Origin: Microcella flavibacter
GTDB taxonomy: Bacteria; Actinomycetota; Actinomycetes; Actinomycetales; Microbacteriaceae
Direction: 5' to 3'
Length of the DNA stretch: 64,000 bases
Assembly: GCF_012530535.1 (NCBI RefSeq)
Contig: NZ_CP051299.1
Span: 1,550,001 to 1,614,000 of the forward strand
Part shown: positions 28,255 to 37,800 of the stretch, one piece after another
How the letters are laid out: every line of letters starts with the position of its first letter
How positions within the stretch are numbered: the stretch's first letter is position 1
Made by a program: the position numbers and the translations under genes
Notes under the pieces: generated by a model
The model's input: the letters and a program-made list of their open reading frames with translations, nothing else
What the model was told of the DNA's origin: nothing
The model's database searches: none

Positions 28255-29504
28255 GGGACCGGTCCCCGGGTGGGCGCGGCCGAGCGCGCCGCGGCGGTCG
28301 TGAACGAGCCCTCGCCGCTCGTGCGCGCCATCGAGAGCACCACGCCGAGCGCCATCAGGTTGGCGACCATCGCCGAGCCGCCCGCCGAGATGAGGGGCAG
28401 GGGCACGCCTAGCACGGGCAGCATGCCGAGCACCACGGCGATGTTGACGAAGGCCTGACCCACGATCCAGACCATGACGCCGCCGGTCGCGATGCGGCGC
28501 ATCGGGTCGGCCTGCCCGCGCATGATGCGCAGCAGGCCGATGCCGAGCACGGCGAAGAGGCCGATGACGACGGCGCAGCCGACGAGCCCGAGCTCCTCGC
28601 CGATGATCGCGAAGATGTAGTCGTTCTCGGAGTGGGGCAGCCACGACCACTTCACGGCGGAATTGCCCAGACCCTGCCCAAGCAGGCCGCCCGAGCCGAG
28701 CGCCCACATGCCGTGGGTCGGCTGCCAGCACACGCCCTCGAGCTGCTCGGGCGTGCAGCCGTCGAGCCAGATGCGGATGCGGTCGGTGCGCGAGGAGCCG
28801 GTCAGGGCGAAGGCGATCGCACCGCCGACGCCGAGCCCGAGCATCACAGCGAGGTACCGCAGCGGCGCTCCGGCGAAGAAGAGGGAGGCGAAGACGATCG
28901 CGATCATGATCGCGGCCGTGCCGAGGTCGCCGCCGGCGAGCACGAGCAGGAGCGCGACGCCCGAGATCGGCAGCGCCGGGAAGACGACGCTCTTGAGATC
29001 GGGGAACGCGTCGGCGCGCCTGCTGAGCACGCTCGCGAGCCACACCACGAGCGCGAGCTTGAGGAACTCGGAGGGCTGGGCGCTGACGCCGCCGATCGAG
29101 ATCCAGTTGCGATTTCCGCCGTAGGCGTAGCTCAGCCCCGGGATGAAGACGAGCACCTGCAGGCCGAGGCCGATGTAGACGAAGGTGCGGGCCCATCGGC
29201 GCCAAAACAGCACGGGCAGCCGTGCCATGACGAGCATGACCGGGATGCCGACGGCAGCGAAGAGCGACTGGCGCACGAAGACCCCGAAGGCGTCGCCGCC
29301 CCGACCCGACTGGACGAAGGACGACGACAGCACCATGACGAGCCCGAAGGCGACGAGGAAGATCGCCGTGCCGAGCACGAGCATGTAGTCCGTGCTCTGC
29401 GCCGTGAAGAGCTTGCGGACGGCGATGACGGCGGCCGGGCCCCGACCGGCGGAGGCCGCGGACTCAGTCGACGGTGCCGGGTGCGTCGTTCGGGTCGTCG
29501 CCAT
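28251..29504 (-). CDS. ftsW: Septal peptidoglycan glycosyltransferase FtsW
   Basis: FtsW polymerises lipid II with its partner FtsI. The 417-residue SEDS protein has about ten membrane helices, the large extracytoplasmic loop with GNRNWISIGGVSAQPSEFLK, and the GLPLPLISAGG-type segment (here GVPLPLISAGGSAMV). The ATG at 29504 has GGAGGGGG 7 nt upstream. It starts 41 bp inside murD, a longer overlap than elsewhere in the cluster. Confidence 0.95.
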   Translation of the reverse strand: MATTRTTHPAPSTESAASAGRGPAAVIAVRKLFTAQSTDYMLVLGTAIFLVAFGLVMVLSSSFVQSGRGGDAFGVFVRQSLFAAVGIPVMLVMARLPVLFWRRWARTFVYIGLGLQVLVFIPGLSYAYGGNRNWISIGGVSAQPSEFLKLALVVWLASVLSRRADAFPDLKSVVFPALPISGVALLLVLAGGDLGTAAIMIAIVFASLFFAGAPLRYLAVMLGLGVGGAIAFALTGSSRTDRIRIWLDGCTPEQLEGVCWQPTHGMWALGSGGLLGQGLGNSAVKWSWLPHSENDYIFAIIGEELGLVGCAVVIGLFAVLGIGLLRIMRGQADPMRRIATGGVMVWIVGQAFVNIAVVLGMLPVLGVPLPLISAGGSAMVANLMALGVVLSMARTSGEGSFTTAAARSAAPTRGPVP

Positions 29505-30996
29505 GCGGCGCCCCCTCCCCGTGATGCTGGTGCACGGCCGAGGCGAAGCGTCGTCCCCGGTCGGCGTAGTCGTCGAACTGATCCATGGATGCCGCTGCCG
29601 GGGCCAGCAGCACGGTGTCCCCATCGTGCGCCGCCGCGGCCGCCGCTCGCACGGCGCCGGTCATCACGCCTTCAGTGTCGTCGGGTTCGACCTCGAACAC
29701 GGGCAGGTCGGGCGCGTGTCGCGCGAACGCCTCGAGCACGGCCGACCGATCGACCCCGAGCACGACGGCCGCCCGCAGCCGGGAGCGGTGGCGGGCGACG
29801 AGCGGGGCGATGTCGACGCCCTTGAGCAGGCCCCCGACGATCCAGACCACCGAGCGGAAGGCCGTGAGGGCCGATTCCGCCGCGTGCGGGTTGGTGGCCT
29901 TCGAGTCGTCCACCCAGACGATGCCGGCCGCCTCGAGCACGGTCTCGGTGCGGTGGGCGTCGACGCGGAACCGGCGGAGGGCATCCCGCACCGCGATGAC
30001 GGGCGCACCGGCCGCACGCGCGAGGGCGGCGGCGGCGAGGGCGTTGGCGAGACCGTGGGGCGTCGCGAGGCCCGCGGCGGCGACGTCGGAGAGCGTGCCG
30101 AGCTCGAGCGCGGAGTGGCGGCGGTCGTCGTGGAAGGCGCGGTCGACGAGGATGCCGTCGACGAGCCCCACGTCGCTCGGCCCGGGGGTGTCGGCGGCGA
30201 AGCCGATCGCCCGGCAGCCCTCCTGCACCTCGGCCTGCTCGACCATGCGCATCGTGGCCTCGTCGCGGAGGTTGTAGACGCAGGCGACGCGCGTGTTCGC
30301 GTAGACCTTCGCCTTCGCGTCGCGGTAGGCCTCGGCCGAGCCGTGCCAGTCGTAGTGGTCCTCGGCGAGGTTGAGGCAGACGCTCGCGAGCGGGGCGAGG
30401 GCGCCCGGCCCGGCCGTCGGCAGCCGGTGCAGCTGGAAGCTCGACAGCTCGACCACGAGCACGTCGAAGCCCGCAGGATCGCGCACCGCGTCGAGCACGG
30501 GCACGCCGATGTTGCCGCAGGGCGCGACGCGCACGCCCGCCTCCTGCAGCATCGTCGCCGTCAGCTGGGTCGTCGTGGTCTTGCCGTTGGTGCCCGTGAC
30601 GAGGATCCACTCGGCCGCGGGGGCGATCTTGTCGCGCACGCGCCAGGCGAGCTCGATGTCGCCCCAGACCGCGAGCCCCTCGCGCTCGGCCCACCGCAGC
30701 AGGGGATGCTCCGGCCGGAAGCCCGGCGAGACGACGAGCAGCTCGGGCTCGTGCGCCGCGAGGGCCGCGATGTCGGCCGCGTCGTCGCCCCCGCCGATCT
30801 CGACGAGATCGACGCCGATGACGGGCAGGATCCGCGCGCGCTCCTCGTCGGGCGCCGACGCCGCCACGAGCACGCGGGCGCCGAGCTCGGCGAGGGTGTC
30901 GGCGACGGCGAAGCCCGTCACGCCGAGGCCGAGCACGACGACGCGCAGCTGCGACCAGTCGGCGTGCCAGCTGGTGAGCCCGTCCAGCCGCTGCAC
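29464..30996 (-). CDS. murD: UDP-N-acetylmuramoylalanine--D-glutamate ligase
   Basis: MurD adds D-glutamate to the growing stem peptide. The 510-residue protein shows the VLGLGVTGFAVADTLAELG nucleotide-sugar domain, the P-loop GTNGKTTTTQL (about residues 135-145), NLAEDHYDWH, and WVDDSKATNPHAA in the C-terminal domain. The start is GTG at 30996, one base after the mraY stop. Confidence 0.96.
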   Translation of the reverse strand: MQRLDGLTSWHADWSQLRVVVLGLGVTGFAVADTLAELGARVLVAASAPDEERARILPVIGVDLVEIGGGDDAADIAALAAHEPELLVVSPGFRPEHPLLRWAEREGLAVWGDIELAWRVRDKIAPAAEWILVTGTNGKTTTTQLTATMLQEAGVRVAPCGNIGVPVLDAVRDPAGFDVLVVELSSFQLHRLPTAGPGALAPLASVCLNLAEDHYDWHGSAEAYRDAKAKVYANTRVACVYNLRDEATMRMVEQAEVQEGCRAIGFAADTPGPSDVGLVDGILVDRAFHDDRRHSALELGTLSDVAAAGLATPHGLANALAAAALARAAGAPVIAVRDALRRFRVDAHRTETVLEAAGIVWVDDSKATNPHAAESALTAFRSVVWIVGGLLKGVDIAPLVARHRSRLRAAVVLGVDRSAVLEAFARHAPDLPVFEVEPDDTEGVMTGAVRAAAAAAHDGDTVLLAPAAASMDQFDDYADRGRRFASAVHQHHGEGAPHGDDPNDAPGTVD

Positions 30997-30997
30997 G

Positions 30998-32098
30998 TTA
31001 GAGCACCGCCCACTCGAGGTAGAAGAGGCCGACGCCCATGGCGACGAAGAACCCGCCGATGAGCCAGAAGCGCACGACGACCGTCACCTCCGCCCAGCCC
31101 TTGAGCTCGAAGTGGTGGTGCAGCGGGCTCATGAGGAAGATGCGCTTGCCGCCGGTGAGCTTGAAGTAGATGCGCTGCACGATCACCGAGCCGGTGACGA
31201 TGAGGAAGAGCCCGCCGATGAGGACGAGGAGGAGCTCGGTGCGGGTGAGGATGGCGAGCGCGGCGATGGTGCCGCCGAGGGCGAGCGAGCCGGTGTCTCC
31301 CATGAAGATCTGCGCGGGCGAGGTGTTCCACCAGAGGAACCCGATGAGCGAGGCCACGATCGCGGCGGCGACGATGGCGAGGTCGAGCGAGTCGCGCGCC
31401 TCGTAGCACTTGTACCGCACGGCCTCGTCGAGCGAGGGGCTGATGCAGCTCTGGTTGAACTGCCAGAAGGCGATGAGGATGTAGGCGCCGATCGAGAAGA
31501 TCGAGGATCCGGTCGCGAGCCCGTCGAGGCCGTCGGCCACGTTGACCGCGTTGGACGCGCTCACCACGATGATGATCGTCCAGATCGTGAAGAGGATGCC
31601 GCCGATCACCGGGCCGCCGAGGAGCGCGAAGTCGAGCCACTCGATGTCGCGCACCGCCGAGATGGCGGTCGACGCCGGCGTGACGCCGCGCTCGTCGGGG
31701 AACCCGAGGGCGAGCACGGCGAAGACGGTCGCCGCGATGACCTGACCGGCGATCTTCGCCCATCCGCCGAGGCCGAGGCTGCGCTGCTTGCGCACCTTCG
31801 AGAAGTCGTCGATGAAGCCCACGAAGCCGAGGTTGACGAGCAGCAGGAGCACCAGGAGCGCGCTCACGGTGATGCGCTCCCCCGTGACGAGGTGCCCGAA
31901 GAAGTAGCCGCCGACCGCGCCGAGGATGACGACGATACCGCCCATCGTGGCGGTGCCGCGCTTGGTGTGATGCGACTGCGGGCCGTCGTCGCGGATGAAC
32001 TGGCCCCACTCGAGGCGCTTGAAGAGCCGGATGAAGAGCGGCGTCGTGAAGAGCGTGAACGCGAGGGCGAAGGCGCCCGAGAGGAGCAGGACTACCAC
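30998..32098 (-). CDS. mraY: Phospho-N-acetylmuramoyl-pentapeptide transferase
   Basis: MraY transfers phospho-MurNAc-pentapeptide to undecaprenyl phosphate, forming lipid I. The 366-residue polytopic protein has the catalytic acidic pair in GFIDDFSKV, then [25 protein letters not shown] and the MSPLHHHFE motif. I chose the GTG at 32098 because AGGAGG lies 4 nt upstream and the N-terminus fits the first helix. It overlaps the short murF-like ORF by 7 bp. Confidence 0.96.
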   Translation of the reverse strand: MVVLLLSGAFALAFTLFTTPLFIRLFKRLEWGQFIRDDGPQSHHTKRGTATMGGIVVILGAVGGYFFGHLVTGERITVSALLVLLLLVNLGFVGFIDDFSKVRKQRSLGLGGWAKIAGQVIAATVFAVLALGFPDERGVTPASTAISAVRDIEWLDFALLGGPVIGGILFTIWTIIIVVSASNAVNVADGLDGLATGSSIFSIGAYILIAFWQFNQSCISPSLDEAVRYKCYEARDSLDLAIVAAAIVASLIGFLWWNTSPAQIFMGDTGSLALGGTIAALAILTRTELLLVLIGGLFLIVTGSVIVQRIYFKLTGGKRIFLMSPLHHHFELKGWAEVTVVVRFWLIGGFFVAMGVGLFYLEWAVL

Positions 32099-32739
32099 GA
32101 GGCCTCCTGGGTCAGGCGGTCGACCAGGTCGGCCAGCGGGGTGCGGGCCGCCGCGCTGATGAGCAGCGCGTCGCCCGGTCGGAGGTGCGATCGCAGCACA
32201 GCGTAGGCCTCGTCGAGGTCGGCGACGAGCACCGACTCCCCGTCCCACGAGCCCTCGAGCCCGGCCGCGGTCGCGGTGTGCCGGGCGCCGTGCCCGACGA
32301 CGATGAGCTGCGAGACGTCGAGCCGCACGACGAGACGGCCGAGGCCGTCGTGCTCCTCGAACCACTCGGCGGGCTCGGAGTCGAGCTCGCCGAGCACGGC
32401 GAGCGAGCGGGTGCGGCCGCGCGTGGCGTCGGCGAGCACCTTGAGCGAGCGGCCGACCTCGTGCCGGGTCCGCGCCAGGGTGTCGTCGAGCAGCAGGGCG
32501 CCGTTGCCGAGCTCGATGCGGCGGCAGCGGCCGGGGATCTCGGGGGTGCGGGCGGCGGCGGCGAGGGCATCCGGCCAGCTCACCCCCTCGGCGAGGGTGG
32601 ACTCGAGCATCGCGAGGGCCGCGTCGACGACGGCGTCGCCGAGCGCGGCGAGCCGGATCGTGCCCGTCTCGTCGCCGCGGCGCACCTCGACGATGGCGCC
32701 CTCGAGGCCGTGCTGCACGTCATCGACCACGATCGTCAT
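32092..32739 (-). CDS. murF: Truncated MurF-like protein (C-terminal half only)
   Basis: This ORF sits in the murF position between murE and mraY but encodes only 215 residues, against about 450-480 for MurF. Similarity begins at the end of the central domain ([16 protein letters not shown]), then [18 protein letters not shown] and VLGELDSE of the C-terminal domain. The N-terminal UDP-sugar domain and the ATP P-loop are missing. The expected DxYNANP motif reads DDTLARTRH, and the terminal KxSR motif reads ISAAAR. The frame is intact, with an ATG overlapping the murE stop (ATGA) and a 7-bp overlap with mraY. It cannot be an active ligase alone. A non-catalytic partner or a kept remnant is possible. 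Confidence 0.8.
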   Translation of the reverse strand: MTIVVDDVQHGLEGAIVEVRRGDETGTIRLAALGDAVVDAALAMLESTLAEGVSWPDALAAAARTPEIPGRCRRIELGNGALLLDDTLARTRHEVGRSLKVLADATRGRTRSLAVLGELDSEPAEWFEEHDGLGRLVVRLDVSQLIVVGHGARHTATAAGLEGSWDGESVLVADLDEAYAVLRSHLRPGDALLISAAARTPLADLVDRLTQEASW

Positions 32740-34286
32740 CGCGGGCTCCAGCCGGCCTCGCGGAGGGCCGCGCGGGCCTCCTCGCGGGCGGAGTACTCGG
32801 TGCGCACGCCGCGGATGTCGCGGTAGTCCTGGTGGCCGGGGCCGGCCCAGAGGATGGAGTCGCCCTCGCGCGCCAGGTTGACCGCGACCCGGATGGCGGC
32901 CTCGGGCGGGCTGACCTCGTGGATCTCGGGGCGGTTCGTCGCGAGCGCGGCGCCCTCGAGCAGGGTCGCGCGGATCGACGCCGGATCCTCGAAGCGCGGG
33001 TGGTGGTCGGTGATGACGAGCACGTCGCAGCCCTCGGCCGAGACGCGGCCCATGTCGTGGCGCTTCGTCGCGTCGCGGTCGCCGTCGGCGCCGACGACCA
33101 TGATCGTGCGGCCCGTCGTGAAGCGCCGCACGGCGGCGAGCGTGTTCTCGAAGGCGTCGGGGCTGTGGCCGAAGTCGACGTAGACGCTCGGCCCCTCCTC
33201 GCCCGAGACGCGCTCGATGCGGCCCGGCAGGTAGGCGTCGATGCCCGTCTCGCCGAGAGCGTGCGCGATGGCGTCGAGCTCGAAACCGGCCTCGACCATC
33301 ATGACGAGCGCGAGCCCGGCGTTCGCGGCCATGTGCCGGCCGATGAGCGGCACGCGGGTCTCGATCGACTGCCCGCCGGGCCCGGTCAGGCGGAAGGCCG
33401 TCCACTGCGGCGTCTCCTCCGTGAGCCGCAAGCGCCACTCCGCGTCGACGTCGTCGCGCGCGCTGATCGTCGTCACCGGGATGCGCGCCGAGTCGACGAC
33501 GCGCTGCCCGTAGGGCGAGTCGAGCGAGACGACGCCGCGGCGCCCGCGCTCCGGCTGGAAGAGCGGCAGCTTCGCCTGGAAGTACTCCTCCATGTCGGCG
33601 TAGTCGTCGAGGTGGTCGTGGCTGAGGTTGGTGAAGCCGACGACGTCGAAGACGATGCCGTCGACGCGGTGCCGGGTGAGGGCCTGCGCGCTCACCTCGA
33701 CGGCGACGGCGCGCACGCCGGCCTCGCGCATGCGGGCGAGCAGCGCGTGCATCTCGCTCGCCTCGGGCGTGGTCAGGCGGCTCACGACCGTCAGATCGCC
33801 GATGTGGCGCTCGGTCGTCGACGAGAGCCCGGTCACGAGCCCGACCTGCCGCAGGATGCCCTCCAGCAGGTGGGAGGTGGAGGTCTTGCCGTTCGTGCCG
33901 GTCGTGCCGAAGAGCAGCGGCGGCTCCTCCATCGTGCGGTAGACCCAGGCCGAGACGTCGCCGAGGGCGGCGCGCGGGTCGTCGACGACGAGGATCGGGA
34001 GCGCGGCATCCCCCGCCAGGGCGGCGCCGGTCTCGTCGGTCATGATCGCGACCGCGCCCTTCTCCGCCGCGTCGCCCGCGAACTCCGCGCCGTGGCGGTG
34101 CTCGCCGCGCAGGCCCACGTAGAGGTCGCCGGGCTGCAGGTCGGCAGTGCTGAGCGTGATGCCGGTGATCTCGATGGCGTCGAGCGACCCGCGGGCCTCG
34201 ATGCCGAACTCCTCGACGAGGCCGCTGAGCGGGCGCGCCGCGGGGTGCTCCGGTCGGAGGACGGGGGGGATGCGACCGGACAACAC
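32736..34286 (-). CDS. murE: UDP-N-acetylmuramyl-tripeptide synthetase
   Basis: MurE adds the third stem residue. The 516-residue protein has the N-terminal domain (STADLQPGDLYVGLRG), P-loop GTTGTNGKTSTSHL, EVSAQALTRHRVDG, NLSHDHLDDY, and a complete C-terminal domain. The specificity loop reads HHPRFEDP (within residues 427-435), not the DNPR that marks meso-diaminopimelate enzymes. The third amino acid is therefore probably not meso-DAP. The start is GTG at 34286 behind GAAAGAAG. The stop overlaps the short murF-like ATG. Confidence 0.95.
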   Translation of the reverse strand: MLSGRIPPVLRPEHPAARPLSGLVEEFGIEARGSLDAIEITGITLSTADLQPGDLYVGLRGEHRHGAEFAGDAAEKGAVAIMTDETGAALAGDAALPILVVDDPRAALGDVSAWVYRTMEEPPLLFGTTGTNGKTSTSHLLEGILRQVGLVTGLSSTTERHIGDLTVVSRLTTPEASEMHALLARMREAGVRAVAVEVSAQALTRHRVDGIVFDVVGFTNLSHDHLDDYADMEEYFQAKLPLFQPERGRRGVVSLDSPYGQRVVDSARIPVTTISARDDVDAEWRLRLTEETPQWTAFRLTGPGGQSIETRVPLIGRHMAANAGLALVMMVEAGFELDAIAHALGETGIDAYLPGRIERVSGEEGPSVYVDFGHSPDAFENTLAAVRRFTTGRTIMVVGADGDRDATKRHDMGRVSAEGCDVLVITDHHPRFEDPASIRATLLEGAALATNRPEIHEVSPPEAAIRVAVNLAREGDSILWAGPGHQDYRDIRGVRTEYSAREEARAALREAGWSPR

Positions 34287-34308
34287 GACTTCTTTCTCGA
34301 GGGAGGCG

Positions 34309-36138
34309 CTACCAGGTGAGCGGCAGGCGGGGCGCGGGCTGCGTCGAGGGCGGTACCCGGTAGGTCTTCAGCACCTGGGTCATGATCGACTGGAAGGTGG
34401 GTGCCGCGGCGGCGGACACTTTCATCGTATCGGGCTTGCCGTACGTGACGATCACGAGGTACTGCGGGTCCTCCGCCGGGGCCATGCCGGCGACGCTCAC
34501 GATGCGCTCGTTCGTGTACACGCCGTTCTCGGCGACCTCGGCGGTGCCCGTCTTCGCCGCCACGCGGTAGCCGGGGATGCTGAGCTGGCTGCTCAGCGCG
34601 CCGTCGGTGACGACGCCCTCGAGCATCGCCACGACGCCGTCGGCGGCGGACTCGGAGACCACCCGTACCCTCTCGGCAGAGGGCACGTCGGTCACGGTTC
34701 CGTCGGCGCGCTCGCACCCGGCGACGAGGGTCAGGGGAACCCGCACGCCGTCGTTCGCGATGACCTGGTAGGCCCCCGCCATCTGGGCGCTCGTCGCGGT
34801 GACCCCCTGGCCGAACATCTGCACGAACGCGCGGTGGCCGTCCACATTCTCGGCGGTGTCGACGAAGCCCGCCGACTCGCCGAGGAAGTCGACCCCCGAG
34901 TAGTCGCCGAGCCCGAAGCCGCGCAGGTACTGCTCGCGCTGCGCGATCGAGAGCCGTTCGGTCAGTTGCGCGGTGCCGATGTTCGACGAGTTGACGAGGA
35001 TTCCCGCGCTGGTGAGCGCCAGGTCGCCATGCGGCCAGGCATCGCGGATGACGAAGTCGGAGATCGTCGCGTAGCCGTCGCGCACCGTGACCTTCTCGGA
35101 GGGAGTGGTCACGCCGGCATCGAGGAGAGCCGAGAAGGTCACGGGCTTCATGATCGATCCGGGCTCGTAGGGCGAGCTGAAGATACGGGACCCGAGGTTG
35201 TCGGGAGCGGTGCCGTTCACGTCGTTGGGGTCGACCGTGGGCCAGTCGGCCGCGGCGAGGATCTGCCCGTCGACGACGCGCACCACCATCGCGGTCGCCC
35301 AGTCGGCGCCGAGCGCCGAGCCCTGCGCCTCGATCGCCTGCTGCGCGAACCACTGCAGGTCGGTGTCGATAGTGGTGCGCAGCGTGCCACCGTCGGTTGC
35401 GGCCTGCTCCACAACCGTGGACCCGGGCAGTCGCACACCGTCGGCACCGCGCTCGTAGGTTGAGGTGCCGTTCGTGGCGGCCAGGCAGTCATCCATGCTC
35501 GCTTCGAGGCCCGTCTGAGGAGCATCCGTGCCGAGGAACCCGACGAGGTTGCCGGCCACCTGCCCGTTCGGGTAGGTGCGGGCCGGCTGCCGCTCGAAGT
35601 AGACCCACGGGATGCCGAGGTCGCGCACGGCGCGGTACACCTCGGTCGTGACGCCGCGCACGAGGTAGGCGTGGTCGTCGTCCGGGTCGGCGGCGAGCTC
35701 GGCGTCGATCGACGACTGCAGCTCGGGCGCCTCCTGCCCGGTGAGCGCGGCGATCGCGCCGAGCGCGTCGGCGACGGTGCGGGTCGAGCGCTCCCCGGTC
35801 TCGTCGTCGACGACGGTGGAATCGGCGACGAACTTGGGCGCCACGGTGATGTCGTAGCGGTAGACGGTGTCGGCGAGTACGGCGCCGTTGCGGTCGACGA
35901 TGTCGCCGCGCGCGCCGTAGGTGAGCGTCGGCACCGAGCGCCGCTGCTCGGACGCCGCGGTGAGCTCCCCCGCCCGCACGACCTGGATGTCGACGAGGCG
36001 CACGAGGAACGCGACCACGATGGCCGCGACGATGATGACGGTGAAGGCCAGGCGGCGGCGCGTGCGGCGGACTGCGATCACGGGGTGCTCCTGCCTGATC
36101 CGGGGTGGATGCTCGTACCGGGGGGTGGTTCGCGTCAC
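34309..36138 (-). CDS. ftsI: Septal peptidoglycan transpeptidase FtsI (PBP3)
   Basis: A class B penicillin-binding protein that cross-links septal wall. The 609-residue protein has a short cytoplasmic tail, one membrane helix (about residues 30-50), a PBP dimerisation domain (GDIVDRNGAVLAD), and transpeptidase motifs SIMK, SSN and KTGTAE. No PASTA domain is present. The GTG at 36138 overlaps the ftsL stop (GTGA). An alternative GTG at 36081 has AGGAG 7 nt upstream and would give 590 residues. I prefer the coupled start but am not certain. Confidence 0.94.
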   Translation of the reverse strand: MTRTTPRYEHPPRIRQEHPVIAVRRTRRRLAFTVIIVAAIVVAFLVRLVDIQVVRAGELTAASEQRRSVPTLTYGARGDIVDRNGAVLADTVYRYDITVAPKFVADSTVVDDETGERSTRTVADALGAIAALTGQEAPELQSSIDAELAADPDDDHAYLVRGVTTEVYRAVRDLGIPWVYFERQPARTYPNGQVAGNLVGFLGTDAPQTGLEASMDDCLAATNGTSTYERGADGVRLPGSTVVEQAATDGGTLRTTIDTDLQWFAQQAIEAQGSALGADWATAMVVRVVDGQILAAADWPTVDPNDVNGTAPDNLGSRIFSSPYEPGSIMKPVTFSALLDAGVTTPSEKVTVRDGYATISDFVIRDAWPHGDLALTSAGILVNSSNIGTAQLTERLSIAQREQYLRGFGLGDYSGVDFLGESAGFVDTAENVDGHRAFVQMFGQGVTATSAQMAGAYQVIANDGVRVPLTLVAGCERADGTVTDVPSAERVRVVSESAADGVVAMLEGVVTDGALSSQLSIPGYRVAAKTGTAEVAENGVYTNERIVSVAGMAPAEDPQYLVIVTYGKPDTMKVSAAAAPTFQSIMTQVLKTYRVPPSTQPAPRLPLTW

Positions 36139-36746
36139 CGGGTGACCGGTGACGGCAGCGTCGTAGGCCGCTCGGGGGCGATGCCGTTCGCGGGCGAGGT
36201 TAGCGACCCCGGGGCCGGCGGCGTCGCGGCCACGCCGGGCGCCTCTCCCTCCGGCCCCGAGGTCACCAGCGGCACGTCGGTCAGCAGCACGTTGCCGATC
36301 GTGCCCGCACGCCCGTCGAGCACCCCTGCTCCGGCGTCGGCCGCGACCGGTGCACCCAGCACCGTCGCGTCAGCCAGCCGCAGGTACGCGGGACTGGCGT
36401 TCGCCACCATGCCGAGCGACTCGGCGTTGGCGGCGAGGTTCTGGGGGGAGCGCAGCGTCTCGAGGCTCTCGGTGAGCACCTGCGCCGATCGGTCGAGCTC
36501 GACCGCCTCGCCCTGCAGCGCGGCGATGCGGTACGCGCCGTCGCTGAGCGCGATGGAGAGCAGCAGCTGCGTCAGCAGGATGGCGAGCACGCCGGCCGTC
36601 GAGACCACCGCGTAGACGGCGCGGGGGCGGGCCCGGCGCTGGGCGCGCGTCGTGACGACCTCGACCGGGCGCGGGGCGCGGGGGGATGCCGGCGCCCCGG
36701 GTGCGGCGTCGGGCAGGCGGCGGGCCGTCGCCGTCGCGGCGCTCAC
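36135..36746 (-). CDS. ftsL: FtsL-like cell division protein
   Basis: A 203-residue bitopic protein in the ftsL position between rsmH and ftsI. The basic N-terminal tail (about 1-42) precedes one membrane helix (about 43-63) and a short coiled coil with the FtsL-like NLAANAESLGMVAN segment. A Pro/Ala/Gly-rich C-terminal extension (about 130-203) is unusual for FtsL, normally 90-130 residues. The GTG overlaps the rsmH stop (GTGA). Confidence 0.82.
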   Translation of the reverse strand: MSAATATARRLPDAAPGAPASPRAPRPVEVVTTRAQRRARPRAVYAVVSTAGVLAILLTQLLLSIALSDGAYRIAALQGEAVELDRSAQVLTESLETLRSPQNLAANAESLGMVANASPAYLRLADATVLGAPVAADAGAGVLDGRAGTIGNVLLTDVPLVTSGPEGEAPGVAATPPAPGSLTSPANGIAPERPTTLPSPVTR

Positions 36747-37693
36747 GCGGCGATCCGCAGGCGCTCGGCGGCGCGCAGTCGCACGGGGATGGCGCGGGGG
36801 TTGCGTGCGCGCTCGGCCTCGTCGGCGAGCTCGGCGCCGCGCACGAGGAGGCGGAACTCGGGCCGGTGCTCGGGCAGCTCCATGGGGAGGCCGGCGGGTG
36901 CGGTGGAGCGGGAACGGGCGGCGAGCTCGCGCTTGACGATGCGATCCTCCAGGGACTGGTAGGCGAGGACGACGATGCGGCCGCCGATGGTGAGCGATTC
37001 GAGCGCCGCGGGCAGCGCGACCTCGAGGGCCGCCAGCTCGGCGTTCACCTCGATGCGGAGGGCCTGGTAGACGCGCTTGGCGGGGTGCCCCGTGCGCTGC
37101 GCCGAGCGCGGCGTGGCGTCGAAGATGATCTGGTTGAGCTCGGCGCTGCGCGCGATCGGGGCGCTGAGCCGCGCCTCGACGATGCGGCGGGCGTAGCGCG
37201 GCGCGAGCTTCTCCTCGCCGTAGGCGTAGAAGATACGGCGCAGCTCCTCCTCCGGGTACTCGGCGAGCACGTCGGCCGCGGTGGGGCCCGTCATGCGGTC
37301 CATGCGCATGTCGAGCGGAGCATCCTGCGAGTAGGCGAAGCCCCGCTCGGCCTCGTCGAGCTGCATGGAGGAGACGCCGAGGTCGAAGAGGACGGCGTCG
37401 GCCGCCGGCAGGTCGAGGTCGTCGAGCGCCTCGCGGATGCCGTCGTAGACCGTGTGCACGGGCCGGAAGCGGCTGCCGAAGCGCGCGAGCCGCTCGCCGG
37501 AGGCCGCGAGCGCGTCGGTGTCGCGGTCGAGACCGACCACGGTGAGGCCGGGGAAGCGGTCGAGGGCGGCCTCGGTGTGGCCGCCGAGGCCGAGCGTCGC
37601 GTCGACCATGACGGCGTCGGGGCGCTCGAGCGCCGGGGCGAGGAGGTCGAGCGATCGCTCGAGGAGCACGGGGACGTGGCGGGTCTCGGTCAT
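36743..37693 (-). CDS. rsmH: 16S rRNA (cytosine-1402-N4)-methyltransferase
   Basis: RsmH (MraW) methylates C1402 of 16S rRNA in the decoding centre. The 316-residue SAM-dependent enzyme starts with HVPVLLERSLDLL and shows the SAM-binding VDATLGLGGHTEA, FDLGVSSMQLD and SLEDRIVKRE blocks. It follows mraZ by 107 bp and is coupled to ftsL through GTGA. Confidence 0.96.
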   Translation of the reverse strand: MTETRHVPVLLERSLDLLAPALERPDAVMVDATLGLGGHTEAALDRFPGLTVVGLDRDTDALAASGERLARFGSRFRPVHTVYDGIREALDDLDLPAADAVLFDLGVSSMQLDEAERGFAYSQDAPLDMRMDRMTGPTAADVLAEYPEEELRRIFYAYGEEKLAPRYARRIVEARLSAPIARSAELNQIIFDATPRSAQRTGHPAKRVYQALRIEVNAELAALEVALPAALESLTIGGRIVVLAYQSLEDRIVKRELAARSRSTAPAGLPMELPEHRPEFRLLVRGAELADEAERARNPRAIPVRLRAAERLRIAA

Positions 37694-37800
37694 GCGGTTC
37701 CGGTGGATCGGAGCGCGGGGCCCGGATCCCCATCCGTGCGACCTGGCACCGGGGAAGGTGCGCCAGGGCAGATCACGGCTGGGAGTCCGATGCCTCGCGA

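Noticed and set aside
32092-32739. Frameshift hiding the missing part of murF in another frame
   Set aside because: The upstream sequence is fully occupied by an intact murE, and no MurF P-loop motif appears in any frame between murE and mraY.
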